A stretch of 33,496 bases of DNA from Porticoccaceae bacterium (GCA_018654575.1 JABILI010000040.1:1-33496), one strand, 5' to 3'; positions 8,689-17,495 are shown, counted from the first letter of the stretch. Program-made: numbers and translations. The notes: generated by a model not told the origin, from the sequence alone.

Positions 8689-10332
8689 TTGGAAAGAGAA
8701 TCAATGGAATACGATGTTGTTATCGTTGGTGCAGGGCCGTCAGGCCTTTCCGCTGCATGCCGGCTCAAGCAATTGAATTCCGAAATTACGGTGTGCGTGG
8801 TTGAAAAAGGCTCTGAAGTAGGCGCCCATATCCTATCCGGCGCCGTTCTCGAACCTCGTGCCCTGAATGAACTTTTCCCCGACTGGAAACAGCGCGGCGC
8901 TCCACTCAATGTAGAAGTAAAGAAAGACACGTTCTTGTTCTATACTGGCGCCAATAGCGCAATAAAACTACCTAACTTTTTCATCCCAAAACCCACGCAC
9001 AATGACGGCAATTATATCGTTTCAATGGGTAATGTCTGTCGCTGGCTATCGGAGCAAGCTGAAGCGATGGATGTTGATATCTATCCGGGTTTTGCAGCTG
9101 CTGAGGTTGTATACAACGAAGATGGGTCCGTCAAAGGTATTGCTACTGGAGATATGGGTGTTGGGCATAATGGCGATCACAAACCAAGCTACGCACAAGG
9201 CATGGAATTACACGCTAAATACACACTGTTTGCTGAAGGCTGCAGAGGGCATCTTGGTAAACAGCTGATAAAGAAGTTTGATTTAGATAAAGACAGTGAT
9301 CCCCAGCATTATGGACTTGGCATTAAAGAAATTTGGCAGGTTCCGCCTGAACAACACGAAGAAGGCTTAGTAGTACATGGTCTTGGCTGGCCACTGCACG
9401 AAAGCGGTACTGGTGGCGGTGCATTTCTTTATCATGCGGAGAATAACCAAGTATTTATAGGGCTTATCGCCGATTTAAATTACAGCAATCCCTATGTGAG
9501 TCCGTTTGAGGAATTTCAGCGCTGGAAGCATCACCCTGAAACACTTAAGTATCTTAAAGGCGGCTCTCGGCTGACTTATGGCGCTAGAGCGATCGTCAAG
9601 GGGGGGCTTAACTCATTACCCACGATGCATTTCCCAGGCGGCTTGTTAATCGGCTGTGACGCCGGCACGCTCAATAGTGTAAAAATTAAAGGAAACCACA
9701 CGGCCATGAAAAGTGGCATGATCGCGGCTGAAACCATTGTCGAGGCGATGAAAAAGGGTGAGGCAGCACCATCTAATCTAGAGAGCTTTGATGGCGCCTT
9801 GAGAGATTCTTGGCTACATAAAGAGCTTCATAGTTCCAGAAACTTTTCCGGTTGGATGCATAAATTCCCCTTGCTTATGGGTTTAGCTTTCGTGTGGATT
9901 GAGCAGAACATCTTTAGAGGGCGCCTACCTTTAACTCTGCATGACAAAATACCTGACTATGCAGCAATGAAGCCAGCCTCAGAATCTAAGAAAATCGAGT
10001 ACAGGAAACCAGATAACATTGTTAGCTTTGACAAAACTTCTTCTGTGTTTATGTCTAATACAAACCATGAAGAAGATCAGCCTTGTCACTTGACGCTAAC
10101 TGATCCGGAGTTACCCATCATGTTTACCCTTGGCGAGTATGATGAGCCTGCACAAAGATATTGTCCTGCCGGAGTCTACGAGGTAATTGGAAATGAAGAT
10201 GGCAGCGATCGCTTCCAAATCAATGCCCAGAACTGCGTTCACTGTAAAACATGCGATATCAAAGAACCAAGCCAAAATATCAACTGGGTAGTCCCAGAGG
10301 GTGCGGGTGGGCCTAATTACCCAAATATGTAG
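8689..10332 (+). CDS. Electron transfer flavoprotein-ubiquinone oxidoreductase
   Basis: 547 aa. Membrane-associated flavoprotein with a [4Fe-4S] cluster that moves electrons from reduced ETF to the quinone pool. FAD-binding GxGxxG at residues 14-19 (GAGPSG), followed by EKGSEVGAHILSGAV; C-terminal cluster ligands C492, C516, C519 and C522 (NCVHCKTCDIK). The start given is TTG, with GGAG eight bases upstream and an N-terminus MERESMEYD much like what I remember of Pseudomonas ETF-QO. The ATG at 8704, preceded by GGAAAGAGA, is an alternative (542 aa). Divergent from etfBA, so all three parts of this electron chain are adjacent. Confidence 0.95.
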   Translation: MERESMEYDVVIVGAGPSGLSAACRLKQLNSEITVCVVEKGSEVGAHILSGAVLEPRALNELFPDWKQRGAPLNVEVKKDTFLFYTGANSAIKLPNFFIPKPTHNDGNYIVSMGNVCRWLSEQAEAMDVDIYPGFAAAEVVYNEDGSVKGIATGDMGVGHNGDHKPSYAQGMELHAKYTLFAEGCRGHLGKQLIKKFDLDKDSDPQHYGLGIKEIWQVPPEQHEEGLVVHGLGWPLHESGTGGGAFLYHAENNQVFIGLIADLNYSNPYVSPFEEFQRWKHHPETLKYLKGGSRLTYGARAIVKGGLNSLPTMHFPGGLLIGCDAGTLNSVKIKGNHTAMKSGMIAAETIVEAMKKGEAAPSNLESFDGALRDSWLHKELHSSRNFSGWMHKFPLLMGLAFVWIEQNIFRGRLPLTLHDKIPDYAAMKPASESKKIEYRKPDNIVSFDKTSSVFMSNTNHEEDQPCHLTLTDPELPIMFTLGEYDEPAQRYCPAGVYEVIGNEDGSDRFQINAQNCVHCKTCDIKEPSQNINWVVPEGAGGPNYPNM

Positions 10333-10347
10333 TGATAGGATGTTAAT

Positions 10348-10378
10348 AAAAGGGGTGATTTATCTTCGCTCTTTTTTT
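10348..10378 (+). terminator. Probable weak terminator after ETF-QO
   Basis: AAAAGGG can pair with CTCTTTT around a loop rich in mismatches and the hairpin runs into T7. The stem includes a G-T pair and is only about seven base pairs, so this is a weak call. It lies between convergent genes. Confidence 0.4.
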
Positions 10379-10391
10379 ATTGTCAATCAAA

Positions 10392-10967
10392 CTAAGCTGA
10401 TTTTCCCAGCAGAAACCGACACCCCATGCTACTTAGGTAGACGGCCTGATCTCCATTAGTCGCGGAACTCTCGCCCCAAGCTACTAACTGATAAAAGGCA
10501 GACCGACTCACTAAAGCACTAAGCTCACCGCGCACCTTTACCAACGGAATCGGCTGATCAGATTCAGGTTTGTACTGAACGCTCAAAGGGTGGTCGTCAC
10601 TGAGAATAATAATTTCGCCATTTAAAGTTAGACAGCTAATAGCTTGCTGATCATGACGAACGTCCCGGCTCACTTCCGGGATAAAAAATGGGGCTACCTC
10701 AACGTTAATCCTCCACTTTTCAACCGGAGTGACCAAAAAATACTGTCCATTTTCAAACTTTAAGATACTTGAAAAAAGCTTAACCAGAGCTGGTCGTTTA
10801 ATCTCTCCACCCTCATGAATCCAGCGCCCTTCCCTGTCTACGCAGATATCCATGTCACCAGATACTTTAGGATCCCAGAGATCCACAGGTGGTAATTTCG
10901 TGCTGGAATCGCTTTGCTGAGCAATGAGGTCGGCAAAAAGGGTATCGAGACTATTAGAAGATCTCAT
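10392..10967 (-). CDS. DUF1285 family protein
   Basis: 191 aa, no signal peptide or membrane segment. The family signature is visible: PVDLWDPKVSGDMDICVDREGRW, then GGEIKRPALVKLFSSILKFENGQYFLVTPVEKW and VEVAPFF. DUF1285 proteins have no established function. The start codon overlaps the end of the TetR-type gene by four bases (ATGA), a strict coupling that suggests the regulator and this protein act together. Confidence 0.88.
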   Translation of the reverse strand: MRSSNSLDTLFADLIAQQSDSSTKLPPVDLWDPKVSGDMDICVDREGRWIHEGGEIKRPALVKLFSSILKFENGQYFLVTPVEKWRINVEVAPFFIPEVSRDVRHDQQAISCLTLNGEIIILSDDHPLSVQYKPESDQPIPLVKVRGELSALVSRSAFYQLVAWGESSATNGDQAVYLSSMGCRFLLGKSA

Positions 10968-11644
10968 TTTCCAGGCTTGGTTTTTTTATCGCCAGCCTGG
11001 TGATACTGTCCGCGATTGCCCATTGTTACACCAATGCTAGTGATGAAGCCCAACAGCTCACTCATATCCTCAACTTGGCTCCAGCTCTTGCTAAAGCATA
11101 GCTCTACGGCCCCCTGAGCAAGAGCCCAACAGGTAAGATAATGATAATGAGGAGGAACATCTTCAAGGATACCTTCACCAATCAACCTTGTAATAACCAT
11201 TCCCAAAGCATCTTCATGAGAGCGCCTTATCTGAGAGCATTCTTCTAACTGAGCACTCACATCGTCAGCATCGGTCAAACGGTCTTCTAGCTGCTGCACC
11301 AAGCGGTCACGCTCTGGGCGAGCTAACCGAGAATCAAAATATGCCTTTGAAACGGCCCCGGGGTCACCTTCCTCAGCCTTGTCTAAGCCTTCAGATAGGC
11401 GTTTTGATATACCACGTTCGTAATCAAGCATGATGCGAACCAAGATTTCATTTTTAGTCAAAAAATGCTTGTAGACTGTACCCTTGCCAATCCCAGCCTT
11501 GGTCGCTATTTTCGATACGGTGACGCGATCAATATTTTCTTTGATCAGTAATTCAAGTGCAGCATCCACGATCTTCTGTTCACGAGCTAAAAAGAGTTTC
11601 TTTTTCTCTCGAATTCGATCACTACTCGATGTTTTTACCGGCAT
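10964..11644 (-). CDS. TetR/AcrR family transcriptional regulator
   Basis: 226 aa. N-terminal DNA-binding domain with the helix-turn-helix at about residues 43-62 (VSKIATKAGIGKGTVYKHF) after a Lys/Arg-rich lead. The C-terminal ligand/dimer domain is helical and not recognisable. First gene of a two-gene unit with the DUF1285 gene. The inducer and target genes cannot be told; autoregulation is usual in the family. Confidence 0.92.
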   Translation of the reverse strand: MPVKTSSSDRIREKKKLFLAREQKIVDAALELLIKENIDRVTVSKIATKAGIGKGTVYKHFLTKNEILVRIMLDYERGISKRLSEGLDKAEEGDPGAVSKAYFDSRLARPERDRLVQQLEDRLTDADDVSAQLEECSQIRRSHEDALGMVITRLIGEGILEDVPPHYHYLTCWALAQGAVELCFSKSWSQVEDMSELLGFITSIGVTMGNRGQYHQAGDKKTKPGK

Positions 11645-11705
11645 TCTATTTCTGCCCTCCGCAGGGCTCTATTCTAACAGCGTACCCCGTACAAAATACA
11701 CCACA

Positions 11706-12323
11706 CTAGATTTTAATGTCCCTATTACTCGCGCGAATAAATTCTCTCTTTAGATCATCATAAGTCTGTACCGCCGGAAATTGCGGAAATTCGTCAATCA
11801 CATTTTGAGGCGCATGAAATAGGATTCCTGCATCAGCCTCTGCTAGCATGGTTGTATCGTTATACGAATCTCCAGCGGCAATAGTTCTATAATATAAGCT
11901 CTTAAGTGCAACAATTGACTGACGTTTTGGGTTGGATTGCCGCAGATGATAGTTAACAACAGTGCCACTCTCATCACACTCTAACTGATGGCATAACAAC
12001 GTTGGGTAGCCAAGAGGCTTCATTAATGGATTGGCAAATTCATAAAAGGTATCAGAAAGAATAATCACTTGAAATCTCTCTCGCAACCAATTAACAAATT
12101 CCACGGCGCCATCCAGAGGCTCTAATGTCGCGATTACTTCTTGAATTTCATTGAGCCCTAACCCGTTATCTCGAAGTAGATCTAGTCGATATTTCATCAG
12201 GACATCATAATCAGGCTCATCCCGTGTTGTCCTATCGAACGCATCTATACCCGTTTTTTCAGCAAAGGCGATCCAAATTTCGGGAATCAACACTCCCTCT
12301 AAATCTAAGCATGCAATTTCCAC
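11706..12323 (-). CDS. thrH: Phosphoserine phosphatase / homoserine phosphotransferase ThrH
   Basis: 205 aa HAD-family enzyme. It hydrolyses phosphoserine and, in Pseudomonas, can transfer the phosphate to homoserine, linking serine and threonine synthesis. Nearly word-for-word resemblance to Pseudomonas ThrH as I remember it: EIACLDLEGVL with D7 and E9 (DxE in place of DxD), PDYDVLMK, LSDTFYEF, NPKRQS, and AAGDSYNDTTML. The start codon is GTG, with AAGGA seven bases upstream. It lies 130 bases downstream of the CysB-like gene on the same strand. Confidence 0.96.
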   Translation of the reverse strand: MEIACLDLEGVLIPEIWIAFAEKTGIDAFDRTTRDEPDYDVLMKYRLDLLRDNGLGLNEIQEVIATLEPLDGAVEFVNWLRERFQVIILSDTFYEFANPLMKPLGYPTLLCHQLECDESGTVVNYHLRQSNPKRQSIVALKSLYYRTIAAGDSYNDTTMLAEADAGILFHAPQNVIDEFPQFPAVQTYDDLKREFIRASNRDIKI

Positions 12324-12447
12324 AAAGTATCCTTAACAACAGTAAACATGGCACTCTACTGAAAACAATGCAAGGGTGCAATAACTGGAAGAATCTAACT
12401 AATTTCTTAGTGAAACGCTGGATCCCCATGATGAACGATCTATACGT

Positions 12448-13458
12448 TTAGCGATGATATTTATGCGATGGTTGATACCCTTGGTTATCGGTATCTGTAA
12501 AATAATTCTTTTGCGCCTCTGCGTTAGACAGCGACATAACCTCATCAACAACGTCCCGCGTAAGATGTGGCGCAAAAAACTCAATAAACTCATACATATA
12601 ACCAGGTATATAACTGCCATTCCGGATAGCTATAGATATCTGGTAAGACTCATCAAGCCCAGGCACGCTAATAGCGACCAAATCCGAATCTTCAATATCG
12701 CTATAAGCTAAATCAGCCACGACACCTACACCAAGTCCAGCACGCACATAACTTTTGATAACGTCGGCATTGCCTGTCGCGAGAGAAACCTTAGGATTTA
12801 ATAATTTTCGCTTAAATGCTTTACCAAACGTAGTGGTATCAAGCGCATTATAACCGTAGCCGAACACGTGTGTAACAAGAGGGTAACTTGCAACATCCTC
12901 TAAGGAAACTTCGGCTAACTGGGTTAGTGGATGATCCTTAAGCACCAAAACGTGGGTGCTATACTTAAAGCAAGGCATTATCACCAAGTTACCACTATGT
13001 TCGAGATCTTCTGAGAGCAACACAAAGTTGACATTGCCCTTTTCTACTAACTCTGCATTATCCTTAGTCGTACCCTCAACCACAGTAAGCTCAACTTTTG
13101 AATACTTAGTGGCAAAAGTCTTAATCACAGGTGGTAACATATATTGCGCTAGCGTATGTGTTGTGGCTATTGACAGGATACCTTGAGTCGGGGATTTATA
13201 ATCCTGAGAGAGCCGCTTAATCCCTTCGACTTTGAGGAGAATCTCACCCGCAACCGCAAGAATCTCTTTACCAACGGGCGTAACCTTACTTAAATGCTTA
13301 CCACTGCGCTTAAAAATCTCCACGCCCAGCTCCTCTTCAAGAAGTCTGATTTGCTTACTGATTCCAGGTTGGGACGTATATAATGCTAAAGCCGTCGCGG
13401 ATATATTAAGATCGTGGCGATGCACTTCCCATACATAACGTAACTGTTGTAATTTCAT
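12448..13458 (-). CDS. cysB: CysB-like LysR-type transcriptional regulator
   Basis: 336 aa from the ATG at 13458; a GTG two codons earlier overlaps the GGAG ribosome-binding site and is rejected. N-terminal winged helix-turn-helix (MKLQQLRYVWEV, LYTSQPGISKQIRLLEEELG), then a periplasmic-binding-protein-like effector domain with CysB landmarks: IATTHT, HPLTQL, NADVIKSYVRAGLGVGV and the C-terminal FAPHLTRDVVDEV. CysB activates sulfate assimilation and cysteine synthesis, with N-acetylserine as inducer. The numbering matches E. coli CysB without gaps to about residue 200, yet the pocket residues differ: L103 for Gln, S149 for Thr, Y166 for Trp, G202 for Thr. It could be a divergent CysB or a paralogue with another effector. 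No sulfur gene is adjacent. Confidence 0.85.
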   Translation of the reverse strand: MKLQQLRYVWEVHRHDLNISATALALYTSQPGISKQIRLLEEELGVEIFKRSGKHLSKVTPVGKEILAVAGEILLKVEGIKRLSQDYKSPTQGILSIATTHTLAQYMLPPVIKTFATKYSKVELTVVEGTTKDNAELVEKGNVNFVLLSEDLEHSGNLVIMPCFKYSTHVLVLKDHPLTQLAEVSLEDVASYPLVTHVFGYGYNALDTTTFGKAFKRKLLNPKVSLATGNADVIKSYVRAGLGVGVVADLAYSDIEDSDLVAISVPGLDESYQISIAIRNGSYIPGYMYEFIEFFAPHLTRDVVDEVMSLSNAEAQKNYFTDTDNQGYQPSHKYHR

Positions 13459-13673
13459 CTGCACTCCAACTGATCAAACAATTCCAAAATACAGTGGCTT
13501 AAACCTTTAGATGTATAGCTTTTGTCGTGAGCCTTACATGATATACCAAAAGGCCGGTAAAAAATTTTTTTTAATAGCCTTTAGTTATTATTTATAGCTG
13601 AAAATTGCCATTAGGATGCTTTTTATAACAGGAATACGCCCTATAACTGCGATAAGATCAATCACCTATTGTT
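13459..13673. other. Intergenic region upstream of the CysB-like gene
   Basis: About 215 bases without a gene. GGAG before the cysB ATG is the clearest element. At 13548-13582 an imperfect inverted repeat (AAAGGCC ... GCCTTT) encloses an A6T8 tract, which should bend DNA and might also act as a weak terminator of the upstream small gene. Confidence 0.4.
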
Positions 13674-13931
13674 TCACTGCAGGCCACTGAAAAACCGCCC
13701 GGCAAAAAGCGCAAACAAAAAAGCATAAAGTAGGTAGTACCAGAGAGAGTGTTTAGATCGTTTCGTTTCTGATAAACGAGAATCAGCTTCTCTTTTAAGC
13801 TGTCGAATATCAACTTCTATTTCTAAAAAGTACTTTTCTTCACCGCCTAAATTATTCATGTATAGACTAAGTATCTTGTCGTCGGACATGCCTTGGTATT
13901 TATTTGACCTAAGCAATTGAGGTTTAGACAT
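13674..13931 (-). CDS. Unknown 85-aa protein with C-terminal membrane anchor
   Basis: 85 aa from the ATG at 13931, chosen over an upstream TTG (13946) because GAGAG lies six to seven bases before it. The first about 60 residues are hydrophilic, with a charged segment (EKYFLEIEVDIRQLKREADSR broken by KHS) that could form an amphipathic helix or coiled coil. Residues about 63-80 (WYYLLYAFLFALFAGRF) form one membrane segment, giving a tail-anchored topology with a cytoplasmic domain. I recognise no family. Its upstream neighbour on the same strand is the 5'-nucleotidase gene, 50 bases away. Confidence 0.6.
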   Translation of the reverse strand: MSKPQLLRSNKYQGMSDDKILSLYMNNLGGEEKYFLEIEVDIRQLKREADSRLSETKRSKHSLWYYLLYAFLFALFAGRFFSGLQ

Positions 13932-13981
13932 TCTATGCTCTCGCAACCCTTAGGCTAAATTTCACGACGTCTCCGCCCATC

Positions 13982-14881
13982 TCACTCATTAGATACACCG
14001 TGCGGCACATGACCCGTAGCGACGTATTCTCTAGCAGAACTGCAATGGTTCTGCTGGTCATCAAAGAAGACATCCGCCCCAAAAGAATTCAGAAAATCAC
14101 CCTTACTTAAGCCACCTAAGAATAAGCTTTCATCAATACGAACATTCCAATCTCTAAGCGTACGCACTACCCTCTCGTGAGATGGCGCTGCTCTCGCGGT
14201 CACCAAAGCAGTGCGGATTGGGCAATTGTCAGCGCTAAACTCGGACTGGAGCCCATGCAGAGCTTGCAAGAACCCCTTAAAAGGTCCAGCATCAAGAGGT
14301 GTATGCGCCGCAGCTTTCTCATTTTCGGTAAAGGCTTCTAGGCCTCGTTCTTTAAAGATTCGCTCCGAAGCATCAGAAAAAAGGACTGCGTCACCATCAA
14401 ATGCAAAGCGCAAATCATCGTTATCAGTAGAGCCCCGTTTCGACGGAAGTAAAGTCGCCGCAGCCACCCCGTTATCAAGAGCGCTTCGAACATCGTCGGG
14501 GTTGGTTGACAGGAATAGGTCGCAAGCGAAAGCAGAGACATAACGATACGGCGAAGTACCACCCGAAAATGCTGCGCGTGAGATATCCAATCCATGATGT
14601 GCAATCGAATTGAACACCCGCAACCCTGTGTCTGCCGAATTGCGTGACAGCAAAATTATTTCCACTCTTGGATCACCATCGAGTTTATCGTTGATCCTCA
14701 GTAATTTAGCCGCCAGTGGAAACGCTTCGCCAGGTTCCAAGACATCATCTTCATGTTGACGCTGATACTCAGCATAGGCCGCCACGCCTTCTTTTTCGTA
14801 GATGCTATGACTCTTCTTCATATCAAATAAAGCAGTGGATGAGATTGCGATAACCAATTTAGGTTTTTTACTCGGACTCAT
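13982..14881 (-). CDS. Cytosolic 5'-nucleotidase family protein
   Basis: 299 aa from the ATG at 14881; the open frame extends 20 codons further up into the symporter gene but this ATG begins four bases after that gene's TAA and gives the natural N-terminus MSPSKKPKLVIAISSTALFDM. Family landmarks: SRNSADTGLRVFNSI (79-93), the HAD-like FDGDAVLFSD (161-170), and FLGGLSKGDFL followed by FFDDQQNHC. The family dephosphorylates nucleoside monophosphates in the cytoplasm. No strong Shine-Dalgarno is seen, so it probably relies on translational coupling with the AGCS symporter. Confidence 0.88.
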   Translation of the reverse strand: MSPSKKPKLVIAISSTALFDMKKSHSIYEKEGVAAYAEYQRQHEDDVLEPGEAFPLAAKLLRINDKLDGDPRVEIILLSRNSADTGLRVFNSIAHHGLDISRAAFSGGTSPYRYVSAFACDLFLSTNPDDVRSALDNGVAAATLLPSKRGSTDNDDLRFAFDGDAVLFSDASERIFKERGLEAFTENEKAAAHTPLDAGPFKGFLQALHGLQSEFSADNCPIRTALVTARAAPSHERVVRTLRDWNVRIDESLFLGGLSKGDFLNSFGADVFFDDQQNHCSSAREYVATGHVPHGVSNE

Positions 14882-14885
14882 AAGT

Positions 14886-16256
14886 TTACTGGCCTTGGGC
14901 AGAATTATCCTGAGCAGTTTGCTCACTTTTCTCCTGATCAAAGTACTCCTTAGTCAGCTTAAACACAATTGGTGAGAGCAGTATTAAAGCAATAAGATTC
15001 GGGATCGCCATCAAGCCGTTTAATGCATCGGTCATTTTCCAAACCAATTCAAGACTCATCTGTGTACCAACAAAAATACCGATTACCCAAAGAATGCGAA
15101 ATGGGGTTATTACTCTAGGTCCCAATAAAAACTCAGCGCAGCGCTCACCGTAGTAACTCCAGCCTAACATCGTAGTGAAGGCAAACAATGCCACACACAG
15201 CGACAGAACGATGTCGCCATAGGGAAGAGCTCCGGTGAATGCGGCAAGAGTCATTGCGGCGCCTTGAGGCTCCCCGCTCCAAACCCCTGTCACGATCAAA
15301 ACTAAACCCGTCATCGTGCAAATAATCAAGGTATCTATGAAGGTGCCTAACATCGCAATTGTGCCCTGCCGTACAGGACTATTGGTCTCGGCTGCCGCAT
15401 GCGCGATGGGCGCCGAACCTAAACCTGCCTCGTTGGAAAAAATACCACGCGCAATACCCATACGCAGAGCCAGCATAAGAGTAGCACCCGCAAAACCGCC
15501 AGTTGCCGCTGCACCATTAAAGGCACTATCCACGACTAAAGCCACTGCCGTAGGGATTTGTGATGCATGTGTTACTAGTATTATCAGTGTGGCTGTGATG
15601 TAGAGCAAAGCCATAAAGGGAACAAGCTTCCCCGCTACGGTGGCTATACGCTTAATGCCGCCTAACAGCACCACGCCGACTAGCACGGCCATAATGACAC
15701 CGCTAACCGCCGTTGGGACACTAAAATTGGTTTCTAGAACTTGAGACACAGCATTAGATTGAACTGTATTAGCCAAGCCAAATCCAGCCAAAGAGCCGAA
15801 CAAAGCAAAGGCCATTCCTAGCCACTTCCACTTTTTACCCAAACCATTTTTAATGTAGTACATAGGGCCGCCCACTTTGCGACCCAAGTCATCAGTCTCG
15901 CGATAATTCACCGCCAAAACGGCTTCTGCATACTTAGTAGCCATACCAACAAAAGCGGCGCACCACATCCAAAAAAGCGCTCCCGGACCACCAAGGCCAA
16001 TAGCAGTCGCAACGCCTGCAATATTGCCCATACCTATCGTAGATGAGAGGGAGGTCATCAAGGCGTTAAAAGGCGTAATTTCGCCCTCTCCGGTCCCCGT
16101 CCTACCCTTGAACAGCTGGCGGAACGCATAAGGTATCCGACTAATTGTCATTCCTTTAAGACCAATTGTCAGGTAAATACCCGTACCCAGTAATAGGGCC
16201 AGCATCACTGGACCCCAAACAAAGTTATTTACAATATCAACAATTTCCTCAAACAT
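14886..16256 (-). CDS. AGCS family sodium/alanine (glycine) symporter
   Basis: 456 aa inner-membrane transporter with about 11 hydrophobic segments. Signature STIGMGNIAGVA (72-83) and ARGIFSNEAGLGSAP (269-283) are those of the alanine or glycine:cation symporters. AAGGTG precedes the ATG by six bases. The 208 bases upstream were checked for a glycine riboswitch, which controls many AGCS genes, and none was recognised. The 5'-nucleotidase gene follows after only four bases. Confidence 0.95.
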   Translation of the reverse strand: MFEEIVDIVNNFVWGPVMLALLLGTGIYLTIGLKGMTISRIPYAFRQLFKGRTGTGEGEITPFNALMTSLSSTIGMGNIAGVATAIGLGGPGALFWMWCAAFVGMATKYAEAVLAVNYRETDDLGRKVGGPMYYIKNGLGKKWKWLGMAFALFGSLAGFGLANTVQSNAVSQVLETNFSVPTAVSGVIMAVLVGVVLLGGIKRIATVAGKLVPFMALLYITATLIILVTHASQIPTAVALVVDSAFNGAAATGGFAGATLMLALRMGIARGIFSNEAGLGSAPIAHAAAETNSPVRQGTIAMLGTFIDTLIICTMTGLVLIVTGVWSGEPQGAAMTLAAFTGALPYGDIVLSLCVALFAFTTMLGWSYYGERCAEFLLGPRVITPFRILWVIGIFVGTQMSLELVWKMTDALNGLMAIPNLIALILLSPIVFKLTKEYFDQEKSEQTAQDNSAQGQ

Positions 16257-16464
16257 GCCTGCACCTTATTATTCTTTACGCGGTCAGTGTCTAGACTAAA
16301 CGAACAGCACCAATCCCAGTTAGGCGCACAACCGCCCAACAAATGAAAGCATACTGGCCGCCGGGAACTACTGAGCCTGTGTGTGCCTTCAAACATGACT
16401 AAATAACCATCTGGAAGGCTCCTTTGTAAATCACATAGAAACCTAGCCAGAATGACCAATGACC

Positions 16465-16791
16465 TTAGATAGCTCTGATAGTGCCTTTGGGCAACACTGC
16501 GTGAACAGCAACCTTCTGAAATTTAAGCTCTAAATTGTTACTAACTTCAAGAACAACATAATCACCCTCTAATTTGGTGATTTTCCCCAGCATCCCGCTC
16601 GTTGTTACAACCTCGTCTCCCTTACCTAAGGCGCCAACAAGGTCGTTATGCTCTTTTTGACGTTTACGCTGAGGTCGAATAATTAAAAAATACATGAAGC
16701 CAAAAAGGCCTGCGAACATTAATATAGTAATCATTGGATTTGGTTCGCCGGCACTAGCGGCCTGAGCGTAAGCATTTGATACAAATAACAT
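16465..16791 (-). CDS. yajC: Sec translocon accessory subunit YajC
   Basis: 108 aa: short periplasmic N-terminus, one membrane segment at about residues 20-39 (ITILMFAGLFGFMYFLII), then the family signature RPQRKRQKEHNDLVGALGKGDEVVT and a small cytoplasmic beta domain. Works with SecD and SecF in protein export. AAGGAA lies seven bases upstream of the ATG. Usually yajC sits between tgt and secD; here it follows bcp by 53 bases and secD/secF are not in the window. Confidence 0.96.
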   Translation of the reverse strand: MLFVSNAYAQAASAGEPNPMITILMFAGLFGFMYFLIIRPQRKRQKEHNDLVGALGKGDEVVTTSGMLGKITKLEGDYVVLEVSNNLELKFQKVAVHAVLPKGTIRAI

Positions 16792-16844
16792 CTTTTATTT
16801 CCTTTATTTAATCTGGTCTTTTTAAGAACAGCGTTTAGTGGGAA

Positions 16845-17321
16845 TTATCCTAGGTTTTGCTTAATCCAGTCTAACGTATCCTCATGATGGCTTTTGGTCT
16901 TCACCTTAGCCATTACATGGATAATCTTGCCCTGTTTATCAACAATGAATGTAGAGCGTAAAACGCCCATATATTCACGTCCCATAAATTTCTTCAGATC
17001 CCAGGCTCCGTAACTTTCAATAACGCTGTGATCTTCATCCGACAACAAGATGAAATTAAGCTCTTGCTTATCCTCAAATTTAACCAAACGAGTCACAGAA
17101 TCAGGGCTTACCCCAAGTACAACCGTGTCTAAGTCATTAAATTCACTGTAGCTATCCCTAATGCCACATGCCTGAACGGTGCATCCCGGAGTCATTGCCT
17201 TAGGATAGAAATACACTACAACATTTTTTTTACCCTGGAAATCGCTCAGTGAGACTATCTCACCCCGCTGGTTTGACAGAGAAAATGATGGAGCTTGATC
17301 ACCGACGATTGAAAATGCCAC
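16845..17321 (-). CDS. bcp: Thioredoxin-dependent peroxiredoxin Bcp
   Basis: 158 aa from a GTG at 17321, chosen because AAAGGTGA lies directly upstream and the protein then starts VAFSIVGDQAPSFSL as in the family (about 155 aa); the open frame could be extended 23 codons to an ATG at 17390, which I reject. Atypical 2-Cys peroxiredoxin that reduces hydrogen peroxide and organic peroxides. Peroxidatic C47 in TPGC and resolving C52 five residues later, as in E. coli Bcp (C45/C50). Probably co-transcribed with yajC. Confidence 0.94.
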   Translation of the reverse strand: MAFSIVGDQAPSFSLSNQRGEIVSLSDFQGKKNVVVYFYPKAMTPGCTVQACGIRDSYSEFNDLDTVVLGVSPDSVTRLVKFEDKQELNFILLSDEDHSVIESYGAWDLKKFMGREYMGVLRSTFIVDKQGKIIHVMAKVKTKSHHEDTLDWIKQNLG

Positions 17322-17437
17322 AAGGTCACCTTTAGAGTGGATATAAATGAGTGGGTGACTGTAGCAAACTTTGCCCATTGAATGTGACAAAACCAGCGTG
17401 AGTTGTCGTTATATGCCAAGTATTTATAGCTTTATGT

Positions 17438-17471
17438 AAAAACGCCACTGAGCATCACCTCAATGGCGTTT
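17438..17471 (-). terminator. Intrinsic terminator after mdh
   Basis: On the minus strand a 13-bp stem (AAACGCCATTGAG with CTCAGTGGCGTTT, one G-T pair) with a six-base loop runs into five Ts, 25 bases after the mdh stop codon. Confidence 0.93.
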
Positions 17472-17495
17472 ACAATCAACTACAATCCTTTAGGG

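Noticed and set aside
16229-16459. 76-codon frame on the minus strand between yajC and the symporter
   Set aside because: Overlaps the real symporter start, no family, low-quality composition.
16257-16464. Possible glycine riboswitch upstream of the AGCS symporter
   Set aside because: AGCS genes often have one, but I could not find the conserved core sequences on the minus strand of this gap.
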